Origin: Parastagonospora avenae f. sp. tritici 18332-5
Taxonomy: Eukaryota; Ascomycota; Dothideomycetes; Pleosporales; Phaeosphaeriaceae
Assembly: GCA_022559985.1 (NCBI GenBank)
Contig: JAFJTR010000006.1
Location: 713,900 to 777,899 of the forward strand
Direction of reading: 5' to 3'
DNA: 64,000 bases
Under the pieces are notes generated by a model that was not told the origin of the DNA, did not search any database, and saw only the letters and a program-made list of their open reading frames with translations. Positions 44,418 to 57,682 of the stretch are shown one piece after another. A program made the position numbers and the translations under genes. The first letter of the stretch is position 1, and every line of letters begins with the position of its first letter.

Positions 44418-45736
44418 TCGATCCTGTCTCCCCACAGTGCTTTTGCATTGCGCCAGTATACGCCTTCTTTCTCTTGTTCAGTGAGGAAATTGGCTTCAGT
44501 AAGGCCAGCAATGTTTGCATCAACGTCCCAGAAGCCAATTCCATAAGGGTAATCCTGTCAACCATTAGCCACACTTCATCACAAAGCACAGTGTATACCC
44601 ACCGTTCCGAAAACCATCTGGCTTATCGGTATCTTCATCCCCTCAGTCAAGCCTTTGACTTGATTTGGAAACACAGGTCCCGCACTGTCGTACCAAAACC
44701 GCTCTCTATATATCTTCCTCGCTTCCTCTGCCACATCCGGAAAGCCCAGTAGAAACCGCTCCGAGATATCTGGGAAAGCACCCGCGCCGTGCGATACACG
44801 CCAGCGCAAGTTCGGAAACTTCGTAATCGTCTTGCTGGCCGTGATGCTCGATATCGCACGCGCAGTCTCAAAGTAGACTAGATGTTGGAGTACGAAGTCA
44901 GTGAATGTCTCACAAGCAATTCGCACATATACTTTACGTACACTCTCCCAGGCCGGAACGTAGTGGTGCTTTTGTAACACAAGTCAACTTTCTCATCTTC
45001 CACACATACACACTTTCAAAGTTTAACACTCACAAGCTCTCAAACCCATCACCCTCCCGTCATCCATCCTAATGACCGGCTCCGTCGGATGCACAAACAC
45101 CACCTCCCCCCTCCCCCTACTGTCCAAATACTCCCACAACCCATCATTCTCCTCATCGCCAACATATCTCCCCTCCGCATTCGTCAACACCGCCACGCCC
45201 GCCGCCCCCAGCTCCTCAATCGCATACCTCACCTCCGCAGTACTCTTATCCACATACGGCAGCGCAGTCACGCACAACCAACTAAACCTTTCCGGACACA
45301 GTCTACATACTTCCGCAACATACTCGTTCAGTAGGCGCGCTAATGCGATGGTCTTCGCACGCCGCTCAGATGCATCGGTGATGTGATTGAATGCATTACC
45401 TTGCGGCGTCGACACGCTCAACACGCTCCGCTTTATTCCTCGGGTCGCCATGAATTCCAGATGGGAGGACATGCTCCATTCGGGCGTTGCGCGGCCTGCG
45501 GCGAGGGGTTCGAGGGCGCGGAACCAGAGGGGAATGGGATGCGTATGGGTGTCGATTTTGGTCGCTCTGGAGAAGTCGAGGTTGGACGTGTTGGTGGTGG
45601 GGAGTTGGGATGAGAGGGCGGCGATGGAGGTGAGCGCTTCTTGGTGGAAGGGGAGGGTGGTTAGGTCGATTGAGGAGTTGGTTGCGTCGGAGAGGATTTT
45701 GGCGATTAGGTCGGTATCGTGGGTCGAGGAGGGCAT
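44414..45736 (-). CDS. Amidohydrolase-2 family protein (ACMSD-like decarboxylase/hydrolase)
   Basis: Metal-dependent amidohydrolase-fold enzyme related to aminocarboxymuconate-semialdehyde decarboxylase. Exons are 45736-45034, 44931-44603 and 44554-44414, giving 390 aa. Metal ligands are visible as the HxH in KIDTHTHPIPLW, the His in VFVHPTEP, the His in RWRVSHGAGAFP and the Asp in FGTDYPYG, joined across the last intron. Intron 1 (44932-45033, 102 nt) is my best solution: donor GTGAGT, acceptor AAAG, keeping the frame into LVYFETARAISS. Its acceptor is less certain than others here, because a decoy GTACGT donor lies close by. The last coding base pairs overlap the stop of the opposite sugar-kinase gene by 4 nt. 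The substrate is unknown. Confidence 0.82.
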
Positions 45737-46179
45737 TGTGGGTGTGGTGGAGATGTGTTGTGTTGGACTTTTGGAAGTGTGAGCTTATGTTGATGAACAC
45801 AGCTTGGGTAGTGCTTAAGTACGTCGAATCGATGTTAAAGTTCCAACTAGATGTGTGCTGCTGATCAGTGGTATATCTAGCTGCAGATGGACTACCGGCT
45901 CCCCGCATCCTCGGGTCGCGCTATACGAGGAGTCGTTCCGGAGTCGTAGTTATGGTCGCATGCGAATGAAAGCGGCGGAAAGTACTTTTGTTTATATGTA
46001 CAAATTTATTGGTTTCATTCGTTTCGATATGATACATAATGATATACATCTTGTTGTACATGGCGGATCTAAGGTCATGCGATCACGACGTGCTGAGAGG
46101 TTTCTGCTGAAATCTTCTAGTCAGCACTGCCGCAGAGTAGTGTAGTAGTGTCCAGTCGATTCTGTGCCTATGCATCCTC
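45737..46179. other. Intergenic region upstream of the amidohydrolase gene
   Basis: Non-coding. It should contain the amidohydrolase promoter and the Sco1 3' UTR. No other signal was recognised. Confidence 0.4.
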
Positions 46180-47219
46180 TCAATTCCATCTCTCCGCTTT
46201 CTTCAACGGCTTTTCCCAATCCTTGATATGATCAACCATAATCTTCGCCGCCTGATCTGCCGTGAAATTGCGCCCAATCGCCTCCACAAAATCACCTTCT
46301 GGATCTATGCATTGTCAGCCCGTATTACCCTCCACAATCATGTCGTCAAACTCACCCATCAAATAAAAGTAAATACTATGATCGACAAGGTAGTCCTCAC
46401 CAGGCTTCACGCTACTGGGCGTGCTAAAGTATACGCGATATGCCTTGCACACGTTCTTGATCTGTTCGTACGCGCCCGTCAAGCCGATAAAATCCGGGTG
46501 GAACTCATGTAAATAGTCTTTTAGGACCTTTGGCTCGTCGCGCGCGGGGTCGCATGTAATCATGATCGGGAGCAGGACTCCACCGCACTGCTCCACGACC
46601 TTGTCGTACATGAGGGCCATTTTGTCGAGTTCGTCTGGGCAGATGTCGGGGCAGTGTGTGAAGCCGAAATACACCTGTCAAGATACTATTAGCATACATA
46701 CCAGCACGACAGAAGCCGGACATACCAAAGAGTACTTTCCCAACATATCGTCCGAAGTGAATGCATTCCCGTCTTGATCTACAAGCTGGAATGGCCCGCC
46801 GACTTTCGGCTTGCCAATGCCCTTGGTCTGGTCGGCTATTCGCTTGCGTGCCATGCGCTCTTTCTCGTATGTGAAGTAGGCCCAGAGACCGGCGCCGGAC
46901 GCGACGAAGAGGACGGCAGCCGTGAGGTTGAAGGGCTGTCAGAGATGTTAGTATATCATGCTACAATATGGTAGTCGGATGAATGTACCCCGCCACGGTT
47001 TCGTGCTTTGATCTGATCAATCGTCTTGAGCTTGCTGCGAGATGCAGATTGCGTAAAGGACCGCTGGAGGCTCTGTCCAGCCTGTCTTTGTGGCTCCCTC
47101 AGACATTTCGGTGCGGTTCGCGAAGGTATCGAGGCGATTGTTCGGCGGGCAATGCGTGGCACGGAGGCAATTTCGAGAGCCTTTGTGGCGCTTATGGCGA
47201 GTCTGCACGGTGCAGACAT
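46180..47219 (-). CDS. SCO1: Sco1/SenC mitochondrial copper chaperone
   Basis: Inner-membrane protein that delivers copper to the CuA site of cytochrome c oxidase subunit 2. Exons are 47219-46989, 46935-46726, 46674-46356 and 46304-46180, giving 294 aa. A basic mitochondrial presequence (RIARRTIASIPSRTAPKCLR) is followed by one membrane helix (NLTAAVLFVASGAGLWAYF) and a thioredoxin-like domain. The copper ligands are intact: CPDIC in YFGFTHCPDICPDEL and the His in YLVDHSIYFYLM. MDPEGDFVEAIGR is formed across the last intron. Length and order match fungal Sco1. Confidence 0.96.
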
Positions 47220-47907
47220 GATTGCGAGTGTGGGAGTAGGCGCTTAGAGGCGGGCTGTTGCGATTAACGGGTCGTTCCATGAAGATGTTCAAGTTCGAAA
47301 TGTGAGCGGGTTGCGCGCACGGACGGGCCTCGAATGATCTCACCACCGGGGGTCCGATGATATTCTTGACATGCCACTTGTGATGCACTTTACATACTGC
47401 AAAGCACGAATTATTTATATGTCATGATACCGAAGCGAGCAAACGTGCAGAGACAAAGATTTTATTTCCTCTTATTTATCAATTAGTCATGACTAAATCC
47501 CGTGCAATCGTCAAGGAGGTTATCCTCTACTTGGTATGTGTATATAGATATAAAAGCAGTTCAAAGATCCCTCCCTACATGATAAACAGAGGGCAAGATC
47601 CAGCTTGAGCTCTGGACTCTTGCGTTGTATAGATATTACGGCAAAGACATTAGCCGTACATGCATGTCGGAAAATTGGTTGAACAGGTGCGTAGAGACGC
47701 GAATCGCAGAATGCCACCAATGCCAGTAATATGTCCCGGAGATACTGTGGAAATTTGGGGTGAGGAAAGCAGTGCAAGTGGGTTGCTTGTACTACAGCGG
47801 CCTGCGAAGCGGCGTGCAGGCGTTGGATGTTTGACCCAAAGTCGCTGGTACGAAGGCTACAGCGAGTGGTGGTAAATAATGATGAGGCCATGCTGTTCCA
47901 TGTCCCT
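47220..47907. other. Intergenic region upstream of SCO1
   Basis: Non-coding, between the Sco1 start and the bHLH gene stop. The stretch around 47410-47560 is AT-rich. No gene is supported. Confidence 0.4.
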
Positions 47908-49979
47908 TCAGGTGCCGCTACCGTTGTCGGTGCTTGGAGTCGATACTGGCTCAGACTTTAGTTGCGAGGCAATTTCAGCCGCAGATCCCACTGAGCTACT
48001 TCTCCTCAAAGCAGCCAACTCTTTTCTCAACTGCTCCATCTCTTGGTCCTTAGATTCAATCAACCTGTCCTTCTCGGCCACCTCTTGTTTCAGTTGCTTG
48101 ATGTAGTCGATCGCACTTTCAACCTTGGCGGCCTTTGAATTACTTGATTGTGCTGCGGAAGACTCGGGGCTCTTGGCGTCTGCGGCAGCAACAAGTGTCG
48201 AGGGTAGCAACGCTTGCATCTCCTGCAGGGCCATATTGATGCGGTTTCGTCGACCTTGTTCAGCAATCTTGTGGGAGGTGCGTTTTGAAGTCAAGTTGGT
48301 AGATAGTGAGGTAGGGTAAACGACGCCAGGCACTGTGGTTCCATCCAGGATATTTTGATAATTGGACTTTGACGCCAAGAGAAGAGCGTGGGTATTATCA
48401 GTGCCGCCTGCCACATGCTTAGCTTGATGTTATTCCTGGAAAAGAGCTTGAACTTACCACTACCGCCGTCGGGGAGTAAAGGCTTTATGCTAGGCGAGAT
48501 CTTTGGCCTGAGCGCAGGACTAACAAGCGTTGAACATGTGCTGTTTCTCTTTTTCGCATTTCTGGCGAATTTGGGGTCACTTTTCTTGGTGTTCGTCGTT
48601 GAGAATGCTGGGCTTGTGGGAGTGGAGGCAGCATCAATCATGGGGCTCCGAGACATGGCTGCACCAGGCGTGCTGAGTGGGTTCAGTTTCGGCGTTTTCC
48701 TGGCGGACAGACGAGGGGTATCCTGATCTCCATCGTAGATGACTGTATCTAGCCTATCAAGAGTTGGTCGCTCTAATGAAGCTTCTGGCAGAGTCAAATC
48801 CTCCATCATCGGCGGCGCCGAGAGAGAGTCGCTGAAGTTGGGGGACGGATGTATGCGCATCAAGGAGGCGGGTGTAGCGGGTGTAGCACTCCCCTGACCG
48901 TTCATCTGGGCCATCATTGCCGGGGACTGCGTGAGAGACGTGGGCTTTGGCGGCGGGGGCATGTCTGATAGCATAGGCTCGGGGGATATAGAGTCCGTCT
49001 CCGAGCCATCGCGACTATGTGGTACGTCGAGACTACTGGAAGATGGACGTCCTCCACGTGCCTCCTGCATGAGCTCAGTAACCTCCTTGGGCGGGATAAA
49101 GGACGAAACGGTCGCTTTCCGCCTTCCTGGTTTCACGATGGGTGACTGTCGCACGCGGCCGTTCGCATTCGCGGATCGTGGCGCATTCCGCTTGTTCGTG
49201 CTTCGTAATCTGCGTCCGGTCTCCTGCTGCATCATAGCCGGTTCGCCCAACATGTCCATGTCGACGTCGACTGGTGAGTGCCCAGTTGAACTTCCAGAAG
49301 GCGTCGCGTGAGAATGCTGGTGCGCATGTTGCTGGCTCTGCGCGTTCAATGCAGGGGACGTCAGAGGGCTGAAGTACGCTCCGGGCATGGTGAAGTCTGG
49401 AATCTGGAAGCGCGCATCGTGAGGTGTCACGGCTGGGGAGACCAGTGGGGTGAAGCTCTGGCATCTTGTCAGTCACAAAGCTGGGGGCGCGGCAACAGTC
49501 CAACATACCGTATCGTCCTTGCGCATGTGGTATCTCTGGTCGAAGAGAGCCTGCTGCGAGTCCATCTGGCGCATGTAGCGGTGCGGGTCGCCGTGCATCT
49601 CGATGCTGTTGGGCGTGGGCGGTACGCCATTGTGAGGGCGGAAGATGTGGTCTTGGGCTTGAAATGCTGGAGTACCGGCCTGGCTGAACTGGCCCAGCGA
49701 ATAGTCAAAGGTGAAGTTATTCGCCGAGTGGCCGCCCATGCTGCCCTGCGGCTGCTGCCCGCCGCTCGCGCCATTGTGGTGATGCTGGGGAAGTTGGGTC
49801 ACTTGGGTGGGGAAGTCATGGAGAGCGCTGGGAATATCGGCGAGAGGTGCGGCGCCATTATAGTTGAATTCCGAGAGGTCGAGATCCAGGTTGTCGAAAT
49901 CAACAAAGTCACCAAAGTTCTGCTCGGTCGCGTCCATATTACCAAATGGCTCCGCCGTCGTCCATGTCTGCCCGTTCAT
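47908..49979 (-). CDS. PHO4/NUC-1-like bHLH transcription factor
   Basis: Basic helix-loop-helix factor of the type that activates phosphate-acquisition genes in fungi. Exons are 49979-49509, 49457-48458 and 48407-47908, giving 656 aa. The N-terminus is acidic and aromatic (NFGDFVDFDNLDLDLSEF), a plausible activation domain. The middle is long and Ser/Pro-rich, with a basic patch (RRLRSTNKRNAPRSANANGR). The bHLH near residues 530-610 reads KRTSHKIAEQGRRNRINMAL, with the His-Glu-Arg triad that contacts CACGTG. A loop of about 25 residues and helix 2 (KVESAIDYIKQLKQEV) lead into a coiled coil (KDRLIESKDQEMEQLRKELA). The family assignment rests on the bHLH. Regulation by phosphate is inferred from homologues. 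Confidence 0.88.
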
Positions 49980-52719
49980 CTCGGCGACGCCTAGGCAAAT
50001 ATCGTGCGCGAGGCTCGCGGCTGGCGTTGAGAAATCTTGCCCGTTGGCGGGGCGGGTCGAGTCCTGGTGTGGAATGGGCTGCGCTTTCCGTTTGGCCTAT
50101 GCTGACGAGCGCGCAAGACGTGGTGCATTGAGCAGTCGCGCTCGATTGCAGTTGGGACTGGCGAATCCTCTCCCCGGAGAAGAGTGTCGTCAAGACGAGG
50201 ACATGCAGCAGGAGGGATTCGGGTGGTGGGCTGCTGCGCCAATCCCACGGCATTACCTACCTCTTGGAACCTCCCGCGCGGCGTGCAAATGCTAGGTAGG
50301 CGGGCTTCACGCGACAATTACCGATGCGCGACACTCAGAAAGCTCTAGCATCACCTGCCAGTCCAGACGGCTCCGAGCCTACGCCGTATGACCTCGCTCT
50401 AGTGACTTCAACAGAAACCCGTCAGCACCAGGCACCTTCATCGCATGGGAGCTGGAGACATCACATGCAACTGACTCGTGTAGGACACCCCACGCGGTTG
50501 AATTGAGGGTCTACCTCCAGGTGCAGTCGCAGCGTCATGCCCGTCGGTAGATCAGGTGCAGCGACTGGATGCGCAGCCAATACAAGCCTGCGAGACGCTG
50601 GTGATGAATTCGAGCATCTTGGGTGTGGAGGGCTTGTCTCGACAGAGCCAATCGATCCAGCTCGCAGTCGACCGCCGTCAAACCAGAGACTCGGACTTGC
50701 ATCTCACAGGATGCCGCGGCTGTTTACAATCCCAGCATCCTCGCTCGTTCGCATGAGACAGGGAACGGCCAGTGCAGATCCCACGCCAGAATGGGTTAAC
50801 CAGCACTAAACATTTTCACCCTCTAACCGTACCCACCTCTTTTGCAACCGGGATATAAACAGCTTGAATGCAAAGGTGTGGCTCGAGGTCTACCTAATTC
50901 ACACGTCAAGCACGCCGAAGGTTTCCATTACCCACTTCAGCAAGTCGTCAGGTCAAAAAGGTCATTGTTAAAAATTGTCGAGCCGTGCTGTGATGCCGGG
51001 CTCGATTTCGATCCTTCGATGTCAACACCGAAATCGTTTCTGTGGGCCATCGTCGCTTCTCCAACTGACCTGTGGGTCGCTCTCTCCAACTGGAGACCCT
51101 GAGCGGCCTTTCTCCCGAACGTCTTGCCGTACGGCAATCTTTCCTGCGGAAAGTTGAGCACGCTCGTTAGAGGCATACCAATCATCTACGACGGCAGTCA
51201 TCTAGAAACCTTCAAGAGTGAGCAGTACGAAGACCAAGGACGAGTCCCCCTACGGTAGATCTCGACGCCTCCGTCTAATTTCTGTGGTCATCAATTGAAT
51301 AATAGTTACTAGCAAGCTTCGGAAAGACTTGCTTGTTAGCAGCTGATCTCGGTGTCTTTATGAAGCTGGGCCATCCTAGCACGCGAGCTCACCATCAACA
51401 GCCGCAGAGAAGTCCGGCCTGCTCACCGCAAAATGCTTCTTCGAACATTCTTTGGGGTCATACCGGCTCAAAGATAGGGCTGAACATGGCCCAACATACC
51501 AGGCCCCAGCATCATGACTTGGTACCAATATCGTTCAGACTCAGGTCAAGTGACGGCATCTAGTGGTCTCTGTCTCTCAGACTTTCGACAGACAGTCACA
51601 ACGAGATGACCTTCGGGGGAGCTCGAAGTAACCAAGAAGGCGCATTAACTTGCTACAGAGATGATCTGTATCACTATGGTAGTTACTCTCGCTTATGCGA
51701 CCGCTTGTCCTACTTTGCGACTTTTGATGATCGCCAGCTATAGAGCACGCATGCGGCTGTATGTTTGCAGTGCTTGAGTGTCAGCTTTTGAAGACGTCGG
51801 GAAACACTGTGCAGCGCGTGCCTGACTTCTACAAGTGGCTCCCATCAAGGACGACAACGTGAATGGTCCAGGTTGCAGCGAACGACTCACGTCCGCAAAA
51901 AGGAGCATCCGAGCGCACGCACCACCCACCATCAATGGGTAAGCCTTGCTCACTGATCATCATTAACGGCCCCCCACAAAAGTTCGCATCCGCCCATTCG
52001 GGAGCAATTGCGCCATATAAGGCTCGAGGCTGGGTCAAAATACGTCTTTCGGAGCTTGAGCGACATGTCAATCGCATGCTGGACCACGTCGCAGCTGTCA
52101 AAGTTCGCGTTTGTGCGAGGTCAGGACTATCGAATGTCGCCTAATGAGGTGTGGGGAGCCATTTATTGGCTTCTCACGCCTTGATAATCTCTCGCGTCGG
52201 GAGCCGACCTTCCCGTTTGAGGTACGTACGCCGTGTCAGACATCAACACAGGAAATGTCGGAACTGTTGGATCTAATCAGAACGCATTGCGACCGCGCGA
52301 ATTGTGAGGAATTGGTCAATGGTCGATCAAACACACACGTCACACACACACGTCACAATGGAAGAATGCCGTGAAACTGCTTTAAGCTCGTGAAATTTGG
52401 AATAACCTAACCTGACAGAGGCCGACTGAATGCAAACAAGAAGAGAAAAGCCCGCCTCAAAACCCGCGCTGCATGCGTCGCTGCCTAGAGAGATACAGCG
52501 AGCATGGCGCCCTCATGCCCTAATATACACAAATGCTGGAAGTAACACACGTCCGGTCGTCCACATCAGATGTCCCAGGTAAGTGTCATGCAGCGCACCC
52601 TTGGGGTATTATCAACCTCTCGCGTCTCCTAAAAAAAGGTAAAATGAAACAGACTCTGTCGTGTTGAAGGGCCCCGCAGAACGCCATTTACTCAGACAGA
52701 CATGACGCGTGCATCTCGT
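49980..52719. other. 2.7-kb gene-free region upstream of the bHLH gene
   Basis: I find no supported protein or RNA gene. It spans from the bHLH start to the stop codon of the G-gamma gene. Only small frames without domain character occur. A short AC-rich direct repeat (ACACACACGTC twice) lies at about 52329-52356. It is the longest empty stretch in the window and could hold a long 5' leader, distal control elements or a non-coding transcript. Confidence 0.4.
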
Positions 52720-53127
52720 TTACATTACGATGCAGCAGCCGTTACTTTGCTGGGGGGCGTAAGGGTCCTCGCGCTTGTCAATCTGGGGGTCATGTTAGCA
52801 TTGGCAGGACTCGTTGCATCGACGCGTGTTGAAGCATACCGTTCCCCATCGTGATGGTACCATCCAGTCCTTGGGCTCCTTGTCCGTGAATGCGATCAAA
52901 CTTCAAGCACGTTAGTGGCTGCCCAATGGCTGTGGCGATGTTCAGGCGCAAACGTACTCAAGTGCTGCTTCCGACACGGGTATCCTGCGGCGCTCGAGAT
53001 CCTCCCGCAGACGCTGGTTGAGCTCGGTGAGGCGGCGCAGCTTCAGCTCGGCCATGCTTTGCTTTTTGCTCTTGCCGTCACCACCCGTCCGTATCTCGTA
53101 GGGCGCGGCGACCATCATGGCGGGCAT
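52720..53127 (-). CDS. Heterotrimeric G-protein gamma subunit
   Basis: Small subunit that pairs with G-beta and anchors the dimer to the plasma membrane for pheromone, nutrient and development signalling. Exons are 53127-52958, 52900-52840 and 52782-52720, giving 97 aa. The N-terminal helix has KKQSMAELKLRRLTELNQRL, followed by LREDLERRRIPVSEAAL. The second exon gives EPKDWMVPSRWG and the third DKREDPYAPQQSNGCCIVM. The C-terminal CIVM is a CaaX box for prenylation, and the preceding Cys is a palmitoylation site. Only about half the protein lies in one open frame; the other two exons are 61 and 63 nt. Length is as expected for fungal G-gamma. Confidence 0.94.
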
Positions 53128-54044
53128 TGTGCGCGTCGGGGATTAGGGGAGAGAGTAAGGAGCGTCGACACCGGGTTCCTGCTGGATGCGACGTGTGGAG
53201 GGTGCTGCGAGGGCGTGTTTGCGGGATGATGCGACGTGCGGCTTCCGGCCGTAGCAGACAGAGCGCGGAGTGAGGCGAGAGAGGTAAAGGAGCGGACGGT
53301 CAAGTGGGTGTACCGGCCGCGGTGATTCAGCACGACGAGAGCAGAGCTGCAACCGCGGGGGGCGTTGGCGATGGGGTGCGTGAGGACGTGGATGGGTAAG
53401 CCAGGGAAGGAGCAAGGAGAGGTTGGAGGGTGCGAATGGGCTCGGGCTCCCTCCTTCGCCGAATGCGGAACTAGCCAATTTCCAAGGCTTGCTTGCTCCT
53501 CACCGCCGACGACAATGCGGAGCACAGCCAATTACTCTACGCGTCACACTGCGCCTGGGGGAGGACAGGCCGTTGGAGTCTGCAAGCGAGCCTGTGTGCG
53601 ACGAACATATAATCCGGCTTCATCGTGCAGGCCGATCAATGTGTTGCTGATTGCTTTGGGCCGCACAGGTCACGGGACCCGGCGCCTCTCACGTCGAGCC
53701 ACCTGCAATCTCCATTCCTAGTTAGCCGACGACATGTCTATACCCGTGCCTGTCTTGGAAAGCATCTCAGAAGTTTCTGGAGATATTCGCAGCTTCATCC
53801 TGCAATTTCTGTCAATACTTGGACTATACTAGCGGTCTTGCCATTTGACGTTCTTCCAAGGTGCCCATTTTCATGGTAGTCACGGGACGCGCCTCGCTTA
53901 GTCACCCCACTCCATGGATCACCTTTTTTGACTTGCGTGACAACACCAGCCCAGCATAATTCCGCCCTACGCTGCGTCGCCCGCTCGCTCCCCAAGCCCC
54001 CCGCGACCCAAGCAGATCGGATCACGCATCCGCGACTGCCCAGC
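53128..54044. promoter_or_regulatory. Divergent region between G-gamma and eIF3a genes
   Basis: This 917-bp non-coding segment lies between divergent starts. Pyrimidine-rich tracts precede the eIF3a start. No defined element was recognised. Confidence 0.4.
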
Positions 54045-57000
54045 ATGGCGCCTCCACCGCACTCTAAGCCGGAGAACACGCTGTATGCCCCTCCCCGCAG
54101 GCCGCCTGCATGGCAAACCACTGACATGCCAAAGTAAACGCGCCCAAGAACTCATCGGAGTCGAGCAGCAACAGGCTGCCCTCCAGCTCCTCCACGAACA
54201 TGTCACCTCGAAGCGGACCCGCAACAGCCCCATCGCCTCCCTCGAGCCGGTTATGATCCTCTTTGTCGAACTCTGTGTCGATCTCCGCAAAGGCAAGCTC
54301 GCAAAGGACGGTCTGTACCAGTACAAAAACACTGCGCAGAACACCAATGTCGGAACTATTGAGGTAGGATACGAGAGCATCTGGAGAATGGCAGGAGTGG
54401 TGGCTAACAGAAATAGCTCGTCTTCAAGCGCTTCATTGAACTGGCCGAGCAAAAGGTCACTGAAGCCCAGGCCAAGGCAGACGAGGTCCAGTCTACTCTC
54501 GAGACCTCAACGCAAACCCAGAACATCGACGATCTCGAGGCGTCCGAGACCCCCGAGTCAATCCTCCTGTCCACAGTCTCTGGCGAGCAGTCCCGCGACC
54601 GAACCGACCGTGCCATCGTTACACCATGGCTGAAGTTCCTGTGGGAGACATACCGCACAGTTCTCGACATCTTCAAGAACAATGCTCGCCTTGAGCTCAT
54701 GTATCAGTCGACTGCCCACCAGGCCTTCCAGTTCTGCTCCAAGTATGCCCGCAAGACCGAGTTCCGCCGTCTCTGCGAGCTTCTCCGCAACCACTTGCAG
54801 AACGCTGCCAAATTCTCGTCGCAGATGCATGCCATCAACCTTTCGGACCCGGACACTCTGCAGCGCCATCTTGATACCCGCTTCCAGCAGCTGAATGTCG
54901 CAGTCGAGTTGGAGTTGTGGCAGGAGGCTTTCCGCAGCGTCGAGGATATTCACACACTGCTTAGCTTGAGCAAGCGTCCTGCTAAGAACGTCATGATGGC
55001 CAACTACTTTGAGAAGCTCACCCGTATCTTCTTGGTCAGCGAGAACTACCTCTTCCACGCCGCGGCATGGAGCAGGTACTATAACCTCCTTCGCCAGTCT
55101 GCCGCTGCCGTGGCATCCGGACAGAGCCCGAAGAAGGACAACCCAGCTGTCACTGAGGCGGACATGACCAAGGCAGCTTCATTCGTCGTTCTGTCCGCTC
55201 TCGCTATCCCCGTCATCAGCACATCCCGCTCCCGGGGAGCTCTGGTCGACGTCGACGAGGCACGCAAGAACAAGAACTCCCGCCTGACCAACCTCCTCGG
55301 CATGTCCCAGGCTCCTACTCGTGCTATTCTGTTCAAGGATGCTCTCAGCAAGGGTCTGCTCAAGCGTGTCCGCCCTGAGATCCGCGATCTCTACAACATC
55401 CTTGAAGTCGACTTCCACCCTCTCTCGATTTGCAAGAAGATCTCGCCAATTCTTGCACAGATCGGTGCTGATGAGGGTATGGAGAAGTACGTTGGCCCGC
55501 TCCAGCAGGTCATCCTCACCCGTCTCTTCCAGCAGCTGTCCCAGGTGTACGACTCAGTAGAGATCAAGTTCGTGCTTGAGCTTGCACAGTTCCCTGAGCC
55601 ATTCCACGTCAGCAGTGGCACCATTGAGAAGTTCATCATGAACGGCTGCAAGAAGGGCGACTTGGCCATCCGAACCGACCACGCCACTGGCATTCTCACA
55701 TTCGACTCGGATGTCTTCTCATCCGCCAAGGCCATGCACCCTGGCTCTGGCGCCGGCTCTGCCGAAACTGAGACCCGCTCTGTCCAGCGCCTTCAAAGCA
55801 CACCTGCTGAGATTGTTCGCACTCAGCTCACCCGCCTAGCAAAATCTCTCTTTGTCACATGCCAATATGTTGATCCATCATTCAACGCCGACCGACACAG
55901 GGCCAAGGATGCCGCTCTTGCGCGTGCCAAAGAGGGTGCTGAGAAGGAACACCAGGAGATTCTTACTCGTCGTGATATCATCTCTCAGAAGAAGGAGGCT
56001 GCGTTGAAGGCCCAGCAAGCCAAGGAGAGCGAAGAGCAGACGAGGAAAATGATCCGCCAACAACAGCAGAAGGAGGAGGAGTCGCGTCGTCTAGCGGAAG
56101 AGCAGAAGCAGCGTGCTGAAGCGCGCATCAAGCAGGAGCAGCAGCGAATCCAGCGAGAGGAGATGGCGAAGCAGATTGAGGAACTCAAGAAGACTACCAA
56201 GGTTGATATCGACCTTCCAGAGGACCTTGCGGAAATTGACTCCACCCGCATCCGTATCCTCAAGCTTCAAGCTCTCGAGAAGGAAAAGGAACAACTTGGC
56301 GAGCAGCTCCGTATCGCCGGAAAGCGTATTGACCACCTCGAGCGAGCCTACCGTAAGGAGGAAGTTAAGCATTTGAAGGAAGACTACGAAAGGCAGATGG
56401 AGGCCGACAAGGCAGCATACGAGAAGGCCACTGCAGAGACGCTCAAGGAGGCCGAGGAGAAGCACAAGGCAGACGTCGCACTCAAGCATCGTCTGTCGCG
56501 ATTGGTACCAATCTACCAAGACTTTGTTACCACTGTCAAGCAACAACGAAAGAACGAATTCGAGAAGCGTTCAAAGGCCGCTCAGAAAGAACTCGAGAGC
56601 AAGAAGGCGGCACGCGTCAAGGAGTTCAGGGAGCGATTCCTCCGCGAGAAGCGGGAACGCGAAGATGCAGAGCGCCGTCAAAGAGAAGAAGAAGAGCGCG
56701 AGCGGGAAGAAGCCGAGGCCAAGGCGAAGGCCGATGAGGAGAGGCGCGAAAAGATGCTCGAGGAGAAGGCGAAGAGGGACGAGGAGCGAAAGTCAGTATC
56801 ACTACACACTCTTAATATTAGCCGACCTAACTTTTCACAGGGCTCTCGACGAGAAGGCACGCATCCAGCGCGAACGGGAGGAAGCTGCAGAGGCCAAGCT
56901 GGCAGCAAAGAAGGCTGGCCGATTTGGCGCAGACCGTCCCATCTCGCGCGACGCACCTGCAGAGCCATCTTCGGCCGCTGCGCCACCTCGTATCGCCCTT

Positions 57001-57480
57001 CCGGGTGGTAAGATGACATGGCGCGAACGTGAAGCCATGAAGGCTGCTGGTCAAACACCTCCCCCCGCGGCCGGTGCTGCACCAGCTCCTGCTGAGCCAA
57101 CCTCCTCAGTACCCCCTGCTGAGGCTGAGGCACCCAAGCGAGGCGGATACGTGCCACCTGCTCTGCGCGCAGCAGGCGGTGCCGCTCCTGGTGGAGGCTG
57201 GCGCGAGCGTGAGGCCAGCGGAAGTGGACGTGGGCCTCCTGCACGACCTGAGAGGACCGAGTCACCAGCTACTGGTGGCCGTTACGAGGCTCCTTCCCGC
57301 GGAGGTCGCAGCTTTGGTGACGACAGGAAAGCATCTCCCGCCTCAGGTGGTGGATACGTTCCCCCGTCTCGTCGTGGACAAGCAGATGGTGAAGAGCGCG
57401 AGTCTGCACCTCCGCCAGCGCAGGGTGCGAGTGATGGAAAGTACAGGCCGGGTGCCTTCAGGCGCACCCCCGGTCAGTAG
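54045..57480 (+). CDS. TIF32: Eukaryotic translation initiation factor 3 subunit A
   Basis: Largest eIF3 scaffold subunit, acting on the 40S ribosome during scanning. Exons are 54045-54082, 54135-54363, 54417-56791 and 56841-57480, giving 1093 aa. The first exon is only 38 nt ([13 protein letters not shown]), and splicing joins it to [20 protein letters not shown], the conserved start. The N-terminal half is helical with a PCI domain at about residues 330-500. From about residue 560 a long charged coiled coil runs ([20 protein letters not shown] and following, rich in Glu/Arg/Lys). The C-terminus is Pro/Ala/Gly-rich with repeated RGGYVPP-like and [10 protein letters not shown] segments. Length and order fit fungal eIF3a. 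Confidence 0.96.
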
Positions 57481-57682
57481 AGTGGTTATATAGAGTTCGG
57501 TTTTCTTGGCACGACGTCTTTATGACTTAGGTAACGTCGGCTATGAATCTAGGGTGTGAGGAGTTTCTAGAGCTCCTTGGTCACCCGGTTATGGCAGTCA
57601 CGAACATGCAACGGTGTGTAGTCTTTCTCAATTGCATTTCAATCTTCCAAAACTTTCATCAGAATATGTGTGGTTGTGAAGT

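Noticed and set aside
46305..46328. 24-nt intron near the Sco1 C-terminus
   Set aside because: Too short to splice; the upstream GTGAGT donor at 46355 gives a normal 51-nt intron and the correct DPEGDF junction.
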